Origin: Clostridiaceae bacterium
GTDB taxonomy: Bacteria > Bacillota > Clostridia > DSM-8532
Reading direction: 5' to 3'
Length of the DNA: 42,572 bases
NCBI GenBank assembly: GCA_012728095.1
Contig: JAAYFU010000026.1
Span: forward strand, 1-42,572
In this document: piece by piece, positions 9,359 to 20,375 of the stretch
Numbering within the stretch: position 1 is the stretch's first letter
Layout of the letters: each line of letters starts with the position of its first letter
The notes under the pieces: generated by a model
Databases searched by the model: none
What the model was told of the DNA's origin: nothing
Seen by the model: the letters and a program-made list of their open reading frames with translations, nothing else
Translations under genes and position numbers: made by a program

Positions 9359-10000
9359 TTAAGTTCTGCTGTTTCCTGGCTTGTAACGGATAACCACCTT
9401 ACGATTCGGTTCTTCTCCTGTACTCTGCGTTTCGACATACTTATGGTTTTGCAATGTTGAATGAATTATTCTTCTTTCATACGGATTCATGGGTTCAAGT
9501 GTCACGTTTTTACGATATTTAGCAACTTTATCCGCGACTCTTTTTGCAAGCCTTTTAAGAGTCTCTTCCCTCTTTTTCCTGTAATCTGCCACATCCATGA
9601 TTACACGTATATATTCTTCTGATCTGCGGTTTACCACAAGGCTGAGAAGATATTGCAGGGCATCCAGGGTCTCTCCCCTTCTGCCTATAACAATACCAAT
9701 GTCGTCACCCGTCAAACGTACGGTTATAGTATCCTCTTCACGCGTGATTTCAAGGTTCGCCGTAATGCCCATTTTTTCAAAAATGGGATTTAAGAAATCA
9801 ACAATGATATCATCGATAGTAACTTTTTGTGTAACTTTGACAACGGCATTTTTATTACCTATTATCCCCAGTATTCCCTTGTTTCCTTCACTAATGACTT
9901 CAACATCTACGTTATCGATATCCGTATCGAGTTCCTCGCATGCAAGCCTGATTGCCTCATCAACTGTCTTTGCCTCTTTTGTTACTGACTTTTGCAACAT
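9359..10000 (-). CDS. jag: Jag/KhpB-type RNA-binding protein (Jag-N, KH, R3H)
   Basis: The N-terminal Jag domain (MLQKSVTKEAKTVDEAI...) is followed by a KH domain with the GRRGETLDALQYL loop. A C-terminal R3H domain carries RKKREETLKRLAKRVA and ERRIIHS. The family binds RNA with KhpA and affects cell-wall growth and division in Gram-positives. The start at 10000 is chosen because AAAGGAGGATAGCA precedes it, giving 213 residues. It overlaps the 3' end of yidC by 41 bp, so the two are translated from one message. The rpmH-rnpA-yidD-yidC-jag order is standard. Confidence 0.93.
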   Translation of the reverse strand: MLQKSVTKEAKTVDEAIRLACEELDTDIDNVDVEVISEGNKGILGIIGNKNAVVKVTQKVTIDDIIVDFLNPIFEKMGITANLEITREEDTITVRLTGDDIGIVIGRRGETLDALQYLLSLVVNRRSEEYIRVIMDVADYRKKREETLKRLAKRVADKVAKYRKNVTLEPMNPYERRIIHSTLQNHKYVETQSTGEEPNRKVVIRYKPGNSRT

Positions 10001-11015
10001 TGCTATCCTCCTTTCTCGCTTTGTCATCCTTCCTGTAAAACTTGTTAACAAGTTTCTGCTGACCAAAGCTCAATATATTATTCAATGTCCAATAAAACGA
10101 TAAGCCACTTGGAGTACCTAATCCAATCCATAAAGTCATTATCGGACTCATCCAAAGCATACTTTGGTTGGCGCAGCCGTTGTTTGCAGTTTTCTTGTCT
10201 TTGCCTTTTCCTTTTGATTCAGGCTGTTTGGGCATCAATTGCAATGTCGTCAAAAACGTTGTGCCAATTGCAATAATCAAAAGAATCAGCGCAGGAAGAT
10301 ATACACTAGGATTAGCGGCAATTTCCTTCGGATTAATCGTCGGTTTGATTCCCAGGTTAAAGAAATTGAATAATTTTAGATCAAAATCCTGCAATATCTG
10401 CTTTTGCTCCTGTGAAAGATAAGGATTTTCAGAAACAAGCGCTTCTTTTCGGGCTATTACATCCAATAATTTAATTTCAAGATATGGGTCTTTACCGGAC
10501 AGATCCTTGAATGCCTGCTGCAGATAAGCATCATTGATATCGTCCCCGTATGGATCCCGTAGATCCAGGTTATACCTGCTGTTATCAAAAGCCAAATCTC
10601 CAGACTGTATGGATACAAGAGCCATATGACTTACCGCTCTTGCTGGTATGTCCAGCATATATGACATGGGCATTCTTATTACATAAAAGAGCGCAACAAT
10701 AATGGGTAACTGTATCAACATGGGTAAGCAGCCGGAAGCGGGATTATAATTATGCTCCTGGTAAAACTTCATTTGTTCTTCCTGGAGCTTTTCCCTGTCA
10801 TGTTTATAGCGTTCCTGGATTCTCTGCAGTTCCGGCTGAAGTTCCTGAATCAATTGAGCAGACTTCATTTGTTTGATGGATAACGGCAATAGAATCAACT
10901 TATAGGCTATTGTGAAAAAAACCAGTGAAAGTGCATAATTATGGAGGCCGATAGTATTATATATAAAATACATCAGCATACCAAATAACTTGCCAATCGC
11001 ACTTAATATTCCCAT
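9960..11015 (-). CDS. yidC: Membrane protein insertase YidC
   Basis: This YidC/Oxa1-family insertase inserts proteins into the membrane alone or with Sec. Its 351 residues carry the conserved 60KD_IMP core. The N-terminal membrane segment is at about 1-35, followed by a cytoplasmic coiled hairpin rich in Gln/Glu (about 50-90) and NPASGCLPMLIQLPI. An external insert lies at about 130-225, with final membrane segments around 240-320. The C-terminal tail is strongly basic. No lipobox Cys is present near the N-terminus, unlike Bacillus SpoIIIJ. The gene lies between yidD and jag. Confidence 0.95.
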   Translation of the reverse strand: MGILSAIGKLFGMLMYFIYNTIGLHNYALSLVFFTIAYKLILLPLSIKQMKSAQLIQELQPELQRIQERYKHDREKLQEEQMKFYQEHNYNPASGCLPMLIQLPIIVALFYVIRMPMSYMLDIPARAVSHMALVSIQSGDLAFDNSRYNLDLRDPYGDDINDAYLQQAFKDLSGKDPYLEIKLLDVIARKEALVSENPYLSQEQKQILQDFDLKLFNFFNLGIKPTINPKEIAANPSVYLPALILLIIAIGTTFLTTLQLMPKQPESKGKGKDKKTANNGCANQSMLWMSPIMTLWIGLGTPSGLSFYWTLNNILSFGQQKLVNKFYRKDDKARKEDSNVAKVSNKRGKDS

Positions 11016-11036
11016 ATAACTTTATCCTCCAAGTAT

Positions 11037-11252
11037 CTATTTTACAGGGTCATATCCTCCTGGGTGGAAGGGATGACACTTTAATATCCTGATTATCGAT
11101 AAATAAGTGCCCTTTAGCGCTCCGTATTTAGATATGGCTTCCAGGGCATATTGCGAACATGTAGGATAAAATCTGCATGAAGGCTTTTTTTTCAGGGGCG
11201 ATAAATAACGTTTATAAAACTTTATAACTGATATTAATATCCTTTTTAACAT
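11037..11252 (-). CDS. yidD: Membrane protein insertion efficiency factor YidD
   Basis: A 71-residue small protein with the family signature [14 protein letters not shown] and the C-terminal [12 protein letters not shown]. It is associated with the inner membrane and assists YidC-dependent insertion. It overlaps the end of rnpA by 7 bp and lies just upstream of yidC, as expected. Confidence 0.95.
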   Translation of the reverse strand: MLKRILISVIKFYKRYLSPLKKKPSCRFYPTCSQYALEAISKYGALKGTYLSIIRILKCHPFHPGGYDPVK

Positions 11253-11596
11253 TTGCTTTCCCCATCTAAAAGATCCAATTTATAGAGAAGATACCTTAAC
11301 TCTTTCCCTATAATCTCCTTGTTCGCGTATTTTTCACTTTTTCTTGCTACTATAACTATATTAAACCCTTTGTTAAGTTTATCATACAATTCCCTAATAT
11401 TCTCTTTTATCAGTCTGCGCATCCTGTTTCTTTTCACAGATTTTCCAACCTTTTTACTGGTGGTAATTCCAATCTTCGTTGTCTCCGTGTTGTTCTTGAG
11501 ACAATAAACAACCAGAAAGGAGGACGCAGCGTACTTTCCTCGCTTGTATACCTTTTGAAATTCTTTATTGTTTACTAATGTATAATGCTTTTTCAT
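11246..11596 (-). CDS. rnpA: Ribonuclease P protein component
   Basis: This protein subunit of RNase P matures the 5' ends of tRNAs. The 116 residues contain the RNR signature [15 protein letters not shown] (about 55-69) and the basic FKKVYKRG-like N-terminal stretch ([11 protein letters not shown]). The order rpmH-rnpA-yidD is conserved, but the gap to rpmH (394 bp) is unusually long. Confidence 0.96.
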   Translation of the reverse strand: MKKHYTLVNNKEFQKVYKRGKYAASSFLVVYCLKNNTETTKIGITTSKKVGKSVKRNRMRRLIKENIRELYDKLNKGFNIVIVARKSEKYANKEIIGKELRYLLYKLDLLDGESKC

Positions 11597-11967
11597 TCCG
11601 TTTTCTTCTGTTCCGCTTTCAAGATTTCTATCTTGTTAGCATTGGATATTATTCAACGTGTTAATCATTTTATTTATGATATTTTATTAAACCGTTAAAT
11701 GAACAAGCATCAATGTCATTACGCATCAAGTCCGGCATAATAAAGAATCTGACATATTAAAGAAAGTACCCTGTTCTGCTCATAATGTTTCAATTATGCC
11801 GTAATTTTAAGCCGCTTGATACAAGGGCTAAAAGAATAATCGGCAATTTCCTGCAACATCTGCCTGAAAAGGTAAAATCAAATGTCTTTTTGAAAACAGC
11901 AAATCAGGGTAACTTAATTCGAATACAGTAATTGCCATGCTGAGAACCATGTTGTATTCAAAATAGA
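11597..11967. other. Long spacer between rnpA and rpmH, possible relic
   Basis: No intact gene is visible. On the minus strand, 11868 down to 11719 reads as two open stretches of roughly 25 codons each, with one TAA between them. The first translates as FRQMLQEIADYSFSPCIKRL and the second contains LKHYEQNRVLSLICQILYYA. This looks protein-like and could be a decayed reading frame. An interrupted inverted repeat (CGGCATAAT / ATTATGCCG with flanking ATCAAG / CTTGAT) lies inside. The origin is unresolved. Confidence 0.3.
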
Positions 11968-11992
11968 AGAAAAGACCAGTAAAATGGTCTTT
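11968..11992 (-). terminator. Intrinsic terminator of rpmH
   Basis: A perfect 8-bp stem AAAGACCA / TGGTCTTT with a 6-base loop, overlapping the rpmH stop codon and followed by TTCTT on the minus strand. It may reduce readthrough into rnpA, giving more L34 than RNase P protein. Confidence 0.7.
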
Positions 11993-12125
11993 ATGCAGTT
12001 AATCTTTTTCTGCCTTTTAATCTTCTTCTTCTTAATACTTTTCTTCCGTTTGAAGTCTTCATTCTTTTTCTGAAGCCATGTTCCTTTTTACGTTGCCTCT
12101 TCTTAGGCTGATAGGTACGGATCAT
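11991..12125 (-). CDS. rpmH: 50S ribosomal protein L34
   Basis: A 44-residue, strongly basic protein starting [20 protein letters not shown] and ending [11 protein letters not shown], which is the full L34 pattern. GGAGGTGCAATAA precedes the ATG. It is transcribed leftward, divergent from dnaA, as is usual at Firmicute origins. Confidence 0.97.
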   Translation of the reverse strand: MIRTYQPKKRQRKKEHGFRKRMKTSNGRKVLRRRRLKGRKRLTA

Positions 12126-12202
12126 TTATTGCACCTCCGTTCAGTCCGTCATGTGTGTATATAAAATCAAGTATTTTTCTAATAAAAAGGACGCCAGCAA
12201 AT

Positions 12203-12232
12203 ATTATATAACCAACTATGTGATAAAGTCAA
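12203..12232 (-). promoter_or_regulatory. Sigma-A type promoter of rpmH
   Basis: On the minus strand the -35 TTGACT (12227-12232) and a perfect -10 TATAAT (12203-12208) are 18 bp apart. The start of transcription would be about 70 bp upstream of the rpmH ATG. The rest of the 12126-12480 divergent region holds no gene and no clear DnaA box. Confidence 0.7.
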
Positions 12233-12480
12233 CAAAAAGTAATCAAATGGCTTCTTGCATAACTCTACGGAAAGACGTCGATGGTAAAAAATCTGTCTTT
12301 TATATTGTCTTTTATATATAGGTTATAAATACCATAACTGATATTAATAAAGATGGAATTTATTTTACGTCATTTGTATCATATTAATCCGCGATTCCCC
12401 CACTGAGTTTTTGTTGAAACGAAGAATGAAGTTTGATATATTTAAAGATACGGTCAGGAAAACAAATGGGGGAATTTCTA

Positions 12481-13818
12481 ATGTCAACTGGATTACATGA
12501 AACATGGTATCAAGTCACAAAACTGCTTGAGGAGGAATTAACAAGTGTCAGCTTCTCAACATGGATTGAGACCATTGTTCCAGTTTCTATAGATAATAAC
12601 AGTCTAGTTCTTGAGGTTCCTTCAGAATTTAATTTAGGTATAATTAAATCCAGGTATAAAGATCTTATACATAACGCGGTTAAAATAGTAACCAACAGGG
12701 ATTTAAACATAGAATTCTACATTAAAGGCTCAGAAGGATTACAAAAAACAAAAAACAACAAAGAGACTTCGGAGGAAATATCTCCGGCACTTTCAATCTT
12801 AAATCCTAAATATACATTTGATACATTTGTAAAAGGAAGCGGTAACCAGTTGGCGCACGCAGCTGCGCTGGCCGTGGCCGAAGCTCCTGCCACAGCCTAT
12901 AATCCCCTGTTTATTTACGGAGGAGTAGGCCTTGGCAAAACTCATTTGATGCACGCGATAGGTCATTATGTGATTGAACAGAACAAAGACGCGAAAGTTC
13001 TGTACACATCATCTGAAAAATTTACCAATGAACTTATTAACGCAATAAAAGATGACAGAAATGAGGAGTTTCGCAATAAATACAGAAGCATAGATGTTCT
13101 GCTTATAGACGATATACAGTTTATAGGAGGAAAAGAGCGAACCCAGGAGGAATTCTTCCATACTTTTAACGCGCTTTATGAATCAAATAAGCAGATTGTT
13201 ATATCCAGCGACAAACCTCCAAAAGAAATACTTACTTTGGAAGAACGGCTTCGTTCAAGATTTGAATGGGGATTGATCGCTGATATACAGGCTCCCGATA
13301 CCGAAACACGTATCGCGATTCTTAGAAAAAAATCACAATTGGAAAATTATGATATACCGATTGATGTTTTGGTATATATTGCAAACAACATAGAATCAAA
13401 CATCAGGGAACTGGAAGGAGCGCTTAACCGCGTTATCGCTTACGCTTCATTAACCGGAAGCCCGATAACACTGGAGCTTGCTCAGGAATGTTTAAAACAA
13501 ATCCTGGCAAATATATCGGTTACCAATGTAAATTATAATACGGTGATCAAGGTTGTCTCCAGGTACTATGACATATCTCCTGACCAAATGTTGACACAAA
13601 AAAGATCCCGTGATATTTCATTCCCAAGGCAGGTTGCAATGTATCTCTGCAGGGAATTGACAGGAATGTCTCTCCCTAAAATAGGCCAGGTATTTGGAGG
13701 CAGAGATCACACAACCGTTATGCACGCATGTGACAAAATTGCCAGTGAAATGGAGCAAAGCCCTGAATTGAGACGGGCCATTACAGAGTTAAAAAGAAAT
13801 ATTACAGGAAAACAGTAG
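12481..13818 (+). CDS. dnaA: Chromosomal replication initiator DnaA
   Basis: This AAA+ initiator binds DnaA boxes and melts the origin. From the chosen start ([12 protein letters not shown]) it has 445 residues. Domain I is at about 1-85 and a variable linker lies near 85-110. The AAA+ domain has Walker A GGVGLGKT (about 147-154) and Walker B LLIDDIQF. The C-terminal DNA-binding domain carries [19 protein letters not shown] lies 8 bp upstream of this ATG. In-frame ATGs at 12466 and further upstream are less well supported. Confidence 0.97.
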   Translation: MSTGLHETWYQVTKLLEEELTSVSFSTWIETIVPVSIDNNSLVLEVPSEFNLGIIKSRYKDLIHNAVKIVTNRDLNIEFYIKGSEGLQKTKNNKETSEEISPALSILNPKYTFDTFVKGSGNQLAHAAALAVAEAPATAYNPLFIYGGVGLGKTHLMHAIGHYVIEQNKDAKVLYTSSEKFTNELINAIKDDRNEEFRNKYRSIDVLLIDDIQFIGGKERTQEEFFHTFNALYESNKQIVISSDKPPKEILTLEERLRSRFEWGLIADIQAPDTETRIAILRKKSQLENYDIPIDVLVYIANNIESNIRELEGALNRVIAYASLTGSPITLELAQECLKQILANISVTNVNYNTVIKVVSRYYDISPDQMLTQKRSRDISFPRQVAMYLCRELTGMSLPKIGQVFGGRDHTTVMHACDKIASEMEQSPELRRAITELKRNITGKQ

Positions 13819-14046
13819 TTTCATAAGTTTATCCTCAAAAAAATGTGGATATGTGGAAGGAAATCATGTTGAAAACTTTGTCGTAATAAAAAGTAAAATG
13901 TTATTCAATTAAAAAAAAAAATTATCAACAAAGTTTTATACAAACAAAATCGTTTTTTATCAATATTTTTAGTTGTTTATCAACATTATTAACAATACTT
14001 ACTACTATTACGACTAAAACAAAAAATAAAACAAGGAGATAAAGCG
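13819..14046. other. Probable oriC segment between dnaA and dnaN
   Basis: DnaA-box-like 9-mers cluster here: TTATCCTCA (13829), TGTGGATAT (13844, reverse orientation), TTATCAACA (13922 and 13977), TTATCAATA (13957) and TTATTAACA (13986). All are one or two bases from TTATCCACA. A run of about eleven A residues and very AT-rich sequence at 13905-13990 could be the unwinding element. By contrast the rpmH-dnaA gap shows no good box. The call is by analogy with Firmicute origins. Confidence 0.65.
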
Positions 14047-15147
14047 ATGAAAGTCATAATCCTTAAACAAGTTTTACTGGAAGCAATTAATATTGTTCAA
14101 AAAGCTATTATGGCAAAAGCTACGCTGCCTATACTGGAAGGAATATATATCGAAGCAGATGAAAAACTCAAGCTGATTGGAAATAATTATGATTTGGCAA
14201 TTGAATATAATCTTGACGCAGACATAATGGAAAAAGGATCAATCGTTATAAATGCAAGGATATTCGGAGATATAATAAGAAAACTTCCTGATGCTCCGGT
14301 ATTGATTGAAGTATTCGATAACAGCAAGGTAAAGATTGAATGCTTAAATTCATACTTTGAAATAAAAGGGATGGATGCGTCTTCTTATCCGTTGCCTCCG
14401 GAATACAAAAACGACATATCTTTCAGTATTAGCCAGGCTTCTATGAAGGAACTGATAAAACAGACAATATTCGCTGTTGGTACGGATGAAAACAGGAAGA
14501 TTATGACCGGGGCGCTTATCGAAGCAGAAAACGGGGAAATCAGGATAGTTGCCCTGGACGGATTCAGAATGGCTGTAAGCAATTCGTTGATTAAAGAAGA
14601 TGTAAGTTTAAAAGTAGTAGTTCCCGGAAAGAATATGAATGAGATATTAAGGATACTTGAAACCAGTGACGAGGATCTTAGGGTATCATTATCAGGAAAT
14701 ATAATATCCTTTGAGTTTAAAGAGTGCAGGATTTCTTCAAATGTTTTGGACGGCGAGTTTATGAATTATAAAAGCTATATACCGACTAAGTTTGAAACCG
14801 TTATCAAGGTCAATACGAATGACCTTATTGACAGCCTTGAAAGAGCGTCGTTAATAACCAGCGATGATAAAAGATACCCTGTAAAGTTTGCTATAAATGA
14901 CGATGATATGCTTATTTCTTCGACAGCTGACGTAGGTATATCAAAAGAACAGATAAAAATAGAAAACGAGGGTTCTCCCCTTCAGATAGGTTTTAATCCT
15001 AGATATTTTATAGATGCCCTTAAGGTAATTAACGATGAAATAATAAAAATATCATTTACATCTTCTGTTGGGCCATGTATTATTACCGCTCTGGATCATG
15101 ACAGATATCTTTACCTGATATTGCCGGTTAGAATAAGAAATAACTGA
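14047..15147 (+). CDS. dnaN: DNA polymerase III beta subunit (sliding clamp)
   Basis: The ring-shaped processivity clamp of the replicase. The 366 residues match the family, with three repeated clamp domains and a typical C-terminus (LDHDRYLYLILPVRI). AAGGAG lies 9 bases upstream of the ATG. It follows dnaA across the probable origin segment and precedes yaaA and recF. Confidence 0.97.
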   Translation: MKVIILKQVLLEAINIVQKAIMAKATLPILEGIYIEADEKLKLIGNNYDLAIEYNLDADIMEKGSIVINARIFGDIIRKLPDAPVLIEVFDNSKVKIECLNSYFEIKGMDASSYPLPPEYKNDISFSISQASMKELIKQTIFAVGTDENRKIMTGALIEAENGEIRIVALDGFRMAVSNSLIKEDVSLKVVVPGKNMNEILRILETSDEDLRVSLSGNIISFEFKECRISSNVLDGEFMNYKSYIPTKFETVIKVNTNDLIDSLERASLITSDDKRYPVKFAINDDDMLISSTADVGISKEQIKIENEGSPLQIGFNPRYFIDALKVINDEIIKISFTSSVGPCIITALDHDRYLYLILPVRIRNN

Positions 15148-15158
15148 AAGGCGCGATT

Positions 15159-15383
15159 ATGAAAGACATTTTTATCAATACAGAATATATAAAACTGGAT
15201 CAGTTTTTGAAATATGCTAATATTATCGGCACAGGAGGAGAGGCGCGCTATTTTATTAAGCAAAACAGTGTTTTAGTAAATAATGAGCCGGAAGACAGGC
15301 GGGGAAGAAAACTTCGCAATGGCGATATAATAAGGGTAAACAATAAAGAATACAGGATTGTACAAAATGGTGAAATAAAGTGA
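15159..15383 (+). CDS. yaaA: Small S4-domain RNA-binding protein YaaA
   Basis: A 74-residue protein made almost entirely of one S4-like RNA-binding fold (IKLDQFLKYANIIGTGGEAR, then VNNEPEDRRGRKLRNGD). In Bacillus the homologue (YaaA/RlbA) lies between dnaN and recF, as here, and is linked to ribosome assembly. Its stop codon overlaps the GTG start of recF (GTGA). Confidence 0.92.
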   Translation: MKDIFINTEYIKLDQFLKYANIIGTGGEARYFIKQNSVLVNNEPEDRRGRKLRNGDIIRVNNKEYRIVQNGEIK

Positions 15384-16516
15384 CCATACATGAGTTAGAA
15401 TTAAACAGGTTCAGGAATTACAAAAAAGAAAGCCTGACTTTTGGTGAAGGAATCAATATTCTGTACGGACAAAATGCCCAGGGAAAAACAAATATATTGG
15501 AAGCTTTGTATATAGCCTCGACCGGTAAATCTCACAGAACAAATAATTATAACGATTTGATACAAAGAGGCCAACCAGGATTTGAGATAAAACTCAAATC
15601 TAAAATAAATGACAGGGAAAACTCCATAATAATAAGATATTCAAAAGATAAAAAAAAGAGTGCTGAGATTAACGGGATAAAAAGAGACAAGCTTTCTGAT
15701 ATACTTGGAACACTGAATATGATTCTTTTTTCACCGGAAACTCTCGAAGTTGTAAAAGGTTCTCCCGCCATAAGAAGAAAATTCCTGGACATATTATTGT
15801 GTCAGACTAACAGGCAATATCTTCATTTATTAAGAAGATACAATTCTCTTATTAAAAACAAATCTATAGCGTTGAAAAAAGGAAAGTCCGAAAAAAAATA
15901 CGAAGAAATAATCCCGGTATGGAATGAACATATTTCCGTTTATGGGGGAAAGATTGCATATTTAAGAAACAGCGCCATTAACAGGCTGAAAAAATATATG
16001 AACGAAGAAATACATAAAATAACAGGTGGCGCTGAGAGTTCAGAATTGGTCTATAAAACGTTTTGCGAAACAAATGAAGAAAAAGACGAAAAATACTATG
16101 AAAATCAACTCTTAAAAAGGTTGAACGAAGGCATGCAAAAGGAAATAAGTATTTCGCAGTGCATTTTCGGTCCGCACAGGGATGACTTTGAAATACTGCT
16201 GAACGGAATGAATTCAAGACAGTATTGTTCCCAGGGGCAGCAAAGAACTCTTGCATTATCTTTAATTTTGGCGGAACTTTTTTATATTGAAGAAATTAAG
16301 GGAGAAAAGCCGGTTCTTTTATTGGACGATGTTTTGTCGGAACTTGATTTAAAAAGGCAGGAATATTTACTGAAAGGTTTGTCAAACGTGCAGACAATTA
16401 TAACAGCAACGGATGAAACACGGTTTATCAGCCAGGATCAGAGAACAATAAAAAAGTTTTTTATTGAAAACGGCAAAGTAATGACAAAAGTTGAAAAAAG
16501 TATTGATATGGACTAG
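15380..16516 (+). CDS. recF: DNA replication and repair protein RecF
   Basis: This SMC-like ATPase helps load RecA at gaps. The GTG start overlaps the yaaA stop by 4 bp. The 378 residues carry Walker A GQNAQGKT (about 30-37), the ABC-type signature SQGQQRTLALSL and Walker B PVLLLDDVLSELD. The position in the dnaN-yaaA-recF-remB-gyrB run is standard. Confidence 0.97.
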   Translation: MTIHELELNRFRNYKKESLTFGEGINILYGQNAQGKTNILEALYIASTGKSHRTNNYNDLIQRGQPGFEIKLKSKINDRENSIIIRYSKDKKKSAEINGIKRDKLSDILGTLNMILFSPETLEVVKGSPAIRRKFLDILLCQTNRQYLHLLRRYNSLIKNKSIALKKGKSEKKYEEIIPVWNEHISVYGGKIAYLRNSAINRLKKYMNEEIHKITGGAESSELVYKTFCETNEEKDEKYYENQLLKRLNEGMQKEISISQCIFGPHRDDFEILLNGMNSRQYCSQGQQRTLALSLILAELFYIEEIKGEKPVLLLDDVLSELDLKRQEYLLKGLSNVQTIITATDETRFISQDQRTIKKFFIENGKVMTKVEKSIDMD

Positions 16517-16534
16517 AATTGAAAGGTGATATTT

Positions 16535-18758
<2,224 letters not shown>

Positions 18759-18772
18759 TAACAGGGGTAGAG

Positions 18773-19276
18773 ATGTTTTTCAGGATTGCTACAATATCAG
18801 ATATAGACAGAATAATGGATATCATAAGACAAGCGCAGGAATATTTAAAGAAAAAAGGGGTAGACCAATGGCAGGATAACTACCCCAATTTTGATGTTAT
18901 AAAGGACGATATAGAAAAAAGAAAAGGCTATGTTTTAGAAGCAGACGGTAAAGTTGTAGCAACAGTGGCGGTTTCATATAATGATGAAAAAACATACGAA
19001 AAAATATATGACGGCAAATGGATCACGAAAGGCGATTATGCAGTAATACACAGGATAGCTGTAGACAATAACTATAAAGGCAAAAGGCTATCTTCGATAA
19101 TAATTTCAGAAATTGAAAAAATGTGTTTGCAGAAAAATATTCACAGTATAAAAATTGATACTCACAGGCATAATGAATCCATGAAAAAAATGCTGATCAA
19201 CAACGGATTTAAATATTGTGGCATTATTTATCTCGAAAACGGCAGTGAAAGAGTTGCATATGAAAAGGTAATATAG
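18773..19276 (+). CDS. GNAT-family N-acetyltransferase
   Basis: The 167 residues have the GNAT fold order, with the acetyl-CoA binding region VIHRIAVDNNYKGKRLSSII (about 90-110) and a C-terminal NGFKYCGIIYLENGSERVAYEK. The substrate cannot be predicted. AGGGGTAG lies before the ATG, 14 bp after gyrB, so cotranscription with gyrB is likely. A perfect parS site begins 4 bp after its stop codon. Confidence 0.85.
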   Translation: MFFRIATISDIDRIMDIIRQAQEYLKKKGVDQWQDNYPNFDVIKDDIEKRKGYVLEADGKVVATVAVSYNDEKTYEKIYDGKWITKGDYAVIHRIAVDNNYKGKRLSSIIISEIEKMCLQKNIHSIKIDTHRHNESMKKMLINNGFKYCGIIYLENGSERVAYEKVI

Positions 19277-19279
19277 GAA

Positions 19280-19295
19280 TGTTTCACGTGAAACA
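19280..19295. promoter_or_regulatory. parS: parS site 1 (ParB binding)
   Basis: TGTTTCACGTGAAACA is a perfect match to the bacterial parS consensus recognised by ParB/Spo0J. It is followed by six T residues, so the palindrome could also act as a terminator for the gyrB-GNAT message. Confidence 0.97.
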
Positions 19296-19316
19296 TTTTT
19301 TCCGAGCGATCCCTTC

Positions 19317-19431
19317 TGTCATTCTGAGCTTTATTGCCATTCTGAATGGAGCGCAGCGGAATGAAGAATCTGGTCCTTACGTTATTCTGGGTACTCCCTT
19401 ATGTCATTCTGAGCGTTAGCGAAGAATCTTT
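19317..19431. repeat. Dispersed palindromic repeat block 3
   Basis: Head fragments at 19317 and 19335 precede an imperfect full A-type unit ending GAAGAATCT. A truncated head unit at 19380 then lies exactly 22 bp before an intact A-type unit at 19402 that ends GAAGAATCTT. The block fills the convergent gap between the GNAT and thioesterase genes. Confidence 0.85.
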
Positions 19432-19444
19432 AAAGTATTGAATT

Positions 19445-20185
19445 CTATTTATCAAAGTCAATAATAACATCAAAAGATGTTTCCCCGCTTTTTTCATTTA
19501 TTCCGCGAATAATGATCCTGTTGTCGATATTGGCTCTTTGAACAGAAAAAATATCTTTATCTCTTAGTTCTGACAAGAAAAAAACTTCATAACGTTTCAT
19601 TTTGTGCAAGTTTTCTTTTTCTTCATCGGTAAACGCATCATAGGCGAATTCTCCATACCGAGTGTTATTTACATGGCCTAAATAATCAATGTAACTATTA
19701 TATACTTTCCTTTTGTCAATTGTTTTGAAGTCTATGTCAGTCTTAAAAAAAGGGCTTGCCTCTATGGTGAATTCCGGTATACCGGGACCTATATGAAATG
19801 GAGTCTCCTTTTTCCTGAATATCGTTCTTGTATTTAGGTCAAGCAGTACTGAAAAAGTTGAACCATGAAACAATAAATCTCCGTTTTCATCTTTAAAAAC
19901 CAGTTCGCGGCGGAAAAACGGCCCCTTTTTTTGAGAATGCCATGTTTGAGCGAATAACTTAATGCAACCTTTGACCGGCTTAATGATTTCGAGTGATATA
20001 GAAATCAGAACCCAGGCTAAACCATATTTCATTGTTGTATCAACATTAAGGTTTATTTTGCTTAAATGTCTTTCTGCTATCGCACCGAACAAATTTTGAT
20101 ATGCATAGGGCTTTAAATAGCCAAACTCATTCAATTCGGAAAAATCCGGTTTTATTTCGTATACAAAGTCCTTTTCATTAATCAT
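19445..20185 (-). CDS. Acyl-ACP thioesterase family protein
   Basis: This double-hotdog protein of the acyl-ACP thioesterase family (PF01643-like), 246 residues, would release fatty acids from acyl carrier protein. The second hotdog carries IDYLGHVNNTRYGEF (about 166-180). In the family motif DxNxHxNN, Asp167, His171, Asn173 and Asn174 are kept, but the catalytic-position Asn is Leu169. The start at 20185 (MINEKDF) is chosen because GTGAGGTAATT precedes it. An upstream in-frame extension lacks a site and is hydrophobic. The gene is head-on to replication and stands alone between two repeat blocks and two parS sites. Confidence 0.85.
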   Translation of the reverse strand: MINEKDFVYEIKPDFSELNEFGYLKPYAYQNLFGAIAERHLSKINLNVDTTMKYGLAWVLISISLEIIKPVKGCIKLFAQTWHSQKKGPFFRRELVFKDENGDLLFHGSTFSVLLDLNTRTIFRKKETPFHIGPGIPEFTIEASPFFKTDIDFKTIDKRKVYNSYIDYLGHVNNTRYGEFAYDAFTDEEKENLHKMKRYEVFFLSELRDKDIFSVQRANIDNRIIIRGINEKSGETSFDVIIDFDK

Positions 20186-20375
20186 AATTACCTCACATTT
20201 ATTATTTCTTTCTGCACTTAACAAATAGTATATAAAAAAAATGACAATATTAGCAACCTGCAAGGAAAAAAATAAAATGAGACTATTGAATTGTAGTCAT
20301 CATTTAACCTGTTATATTATTGATTTTTACTGTTATCATAGACGTTCTCATGTGCCATTATACTCGCTCCTTTTA

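Noticed and set aside
11719-11868. Annotating the rnpA-rpmH spacer as a transposase pseudogene
   Set aside because: The translated stretches look protein-like, but no family motif can be recognised and they are too short to decide by eye.
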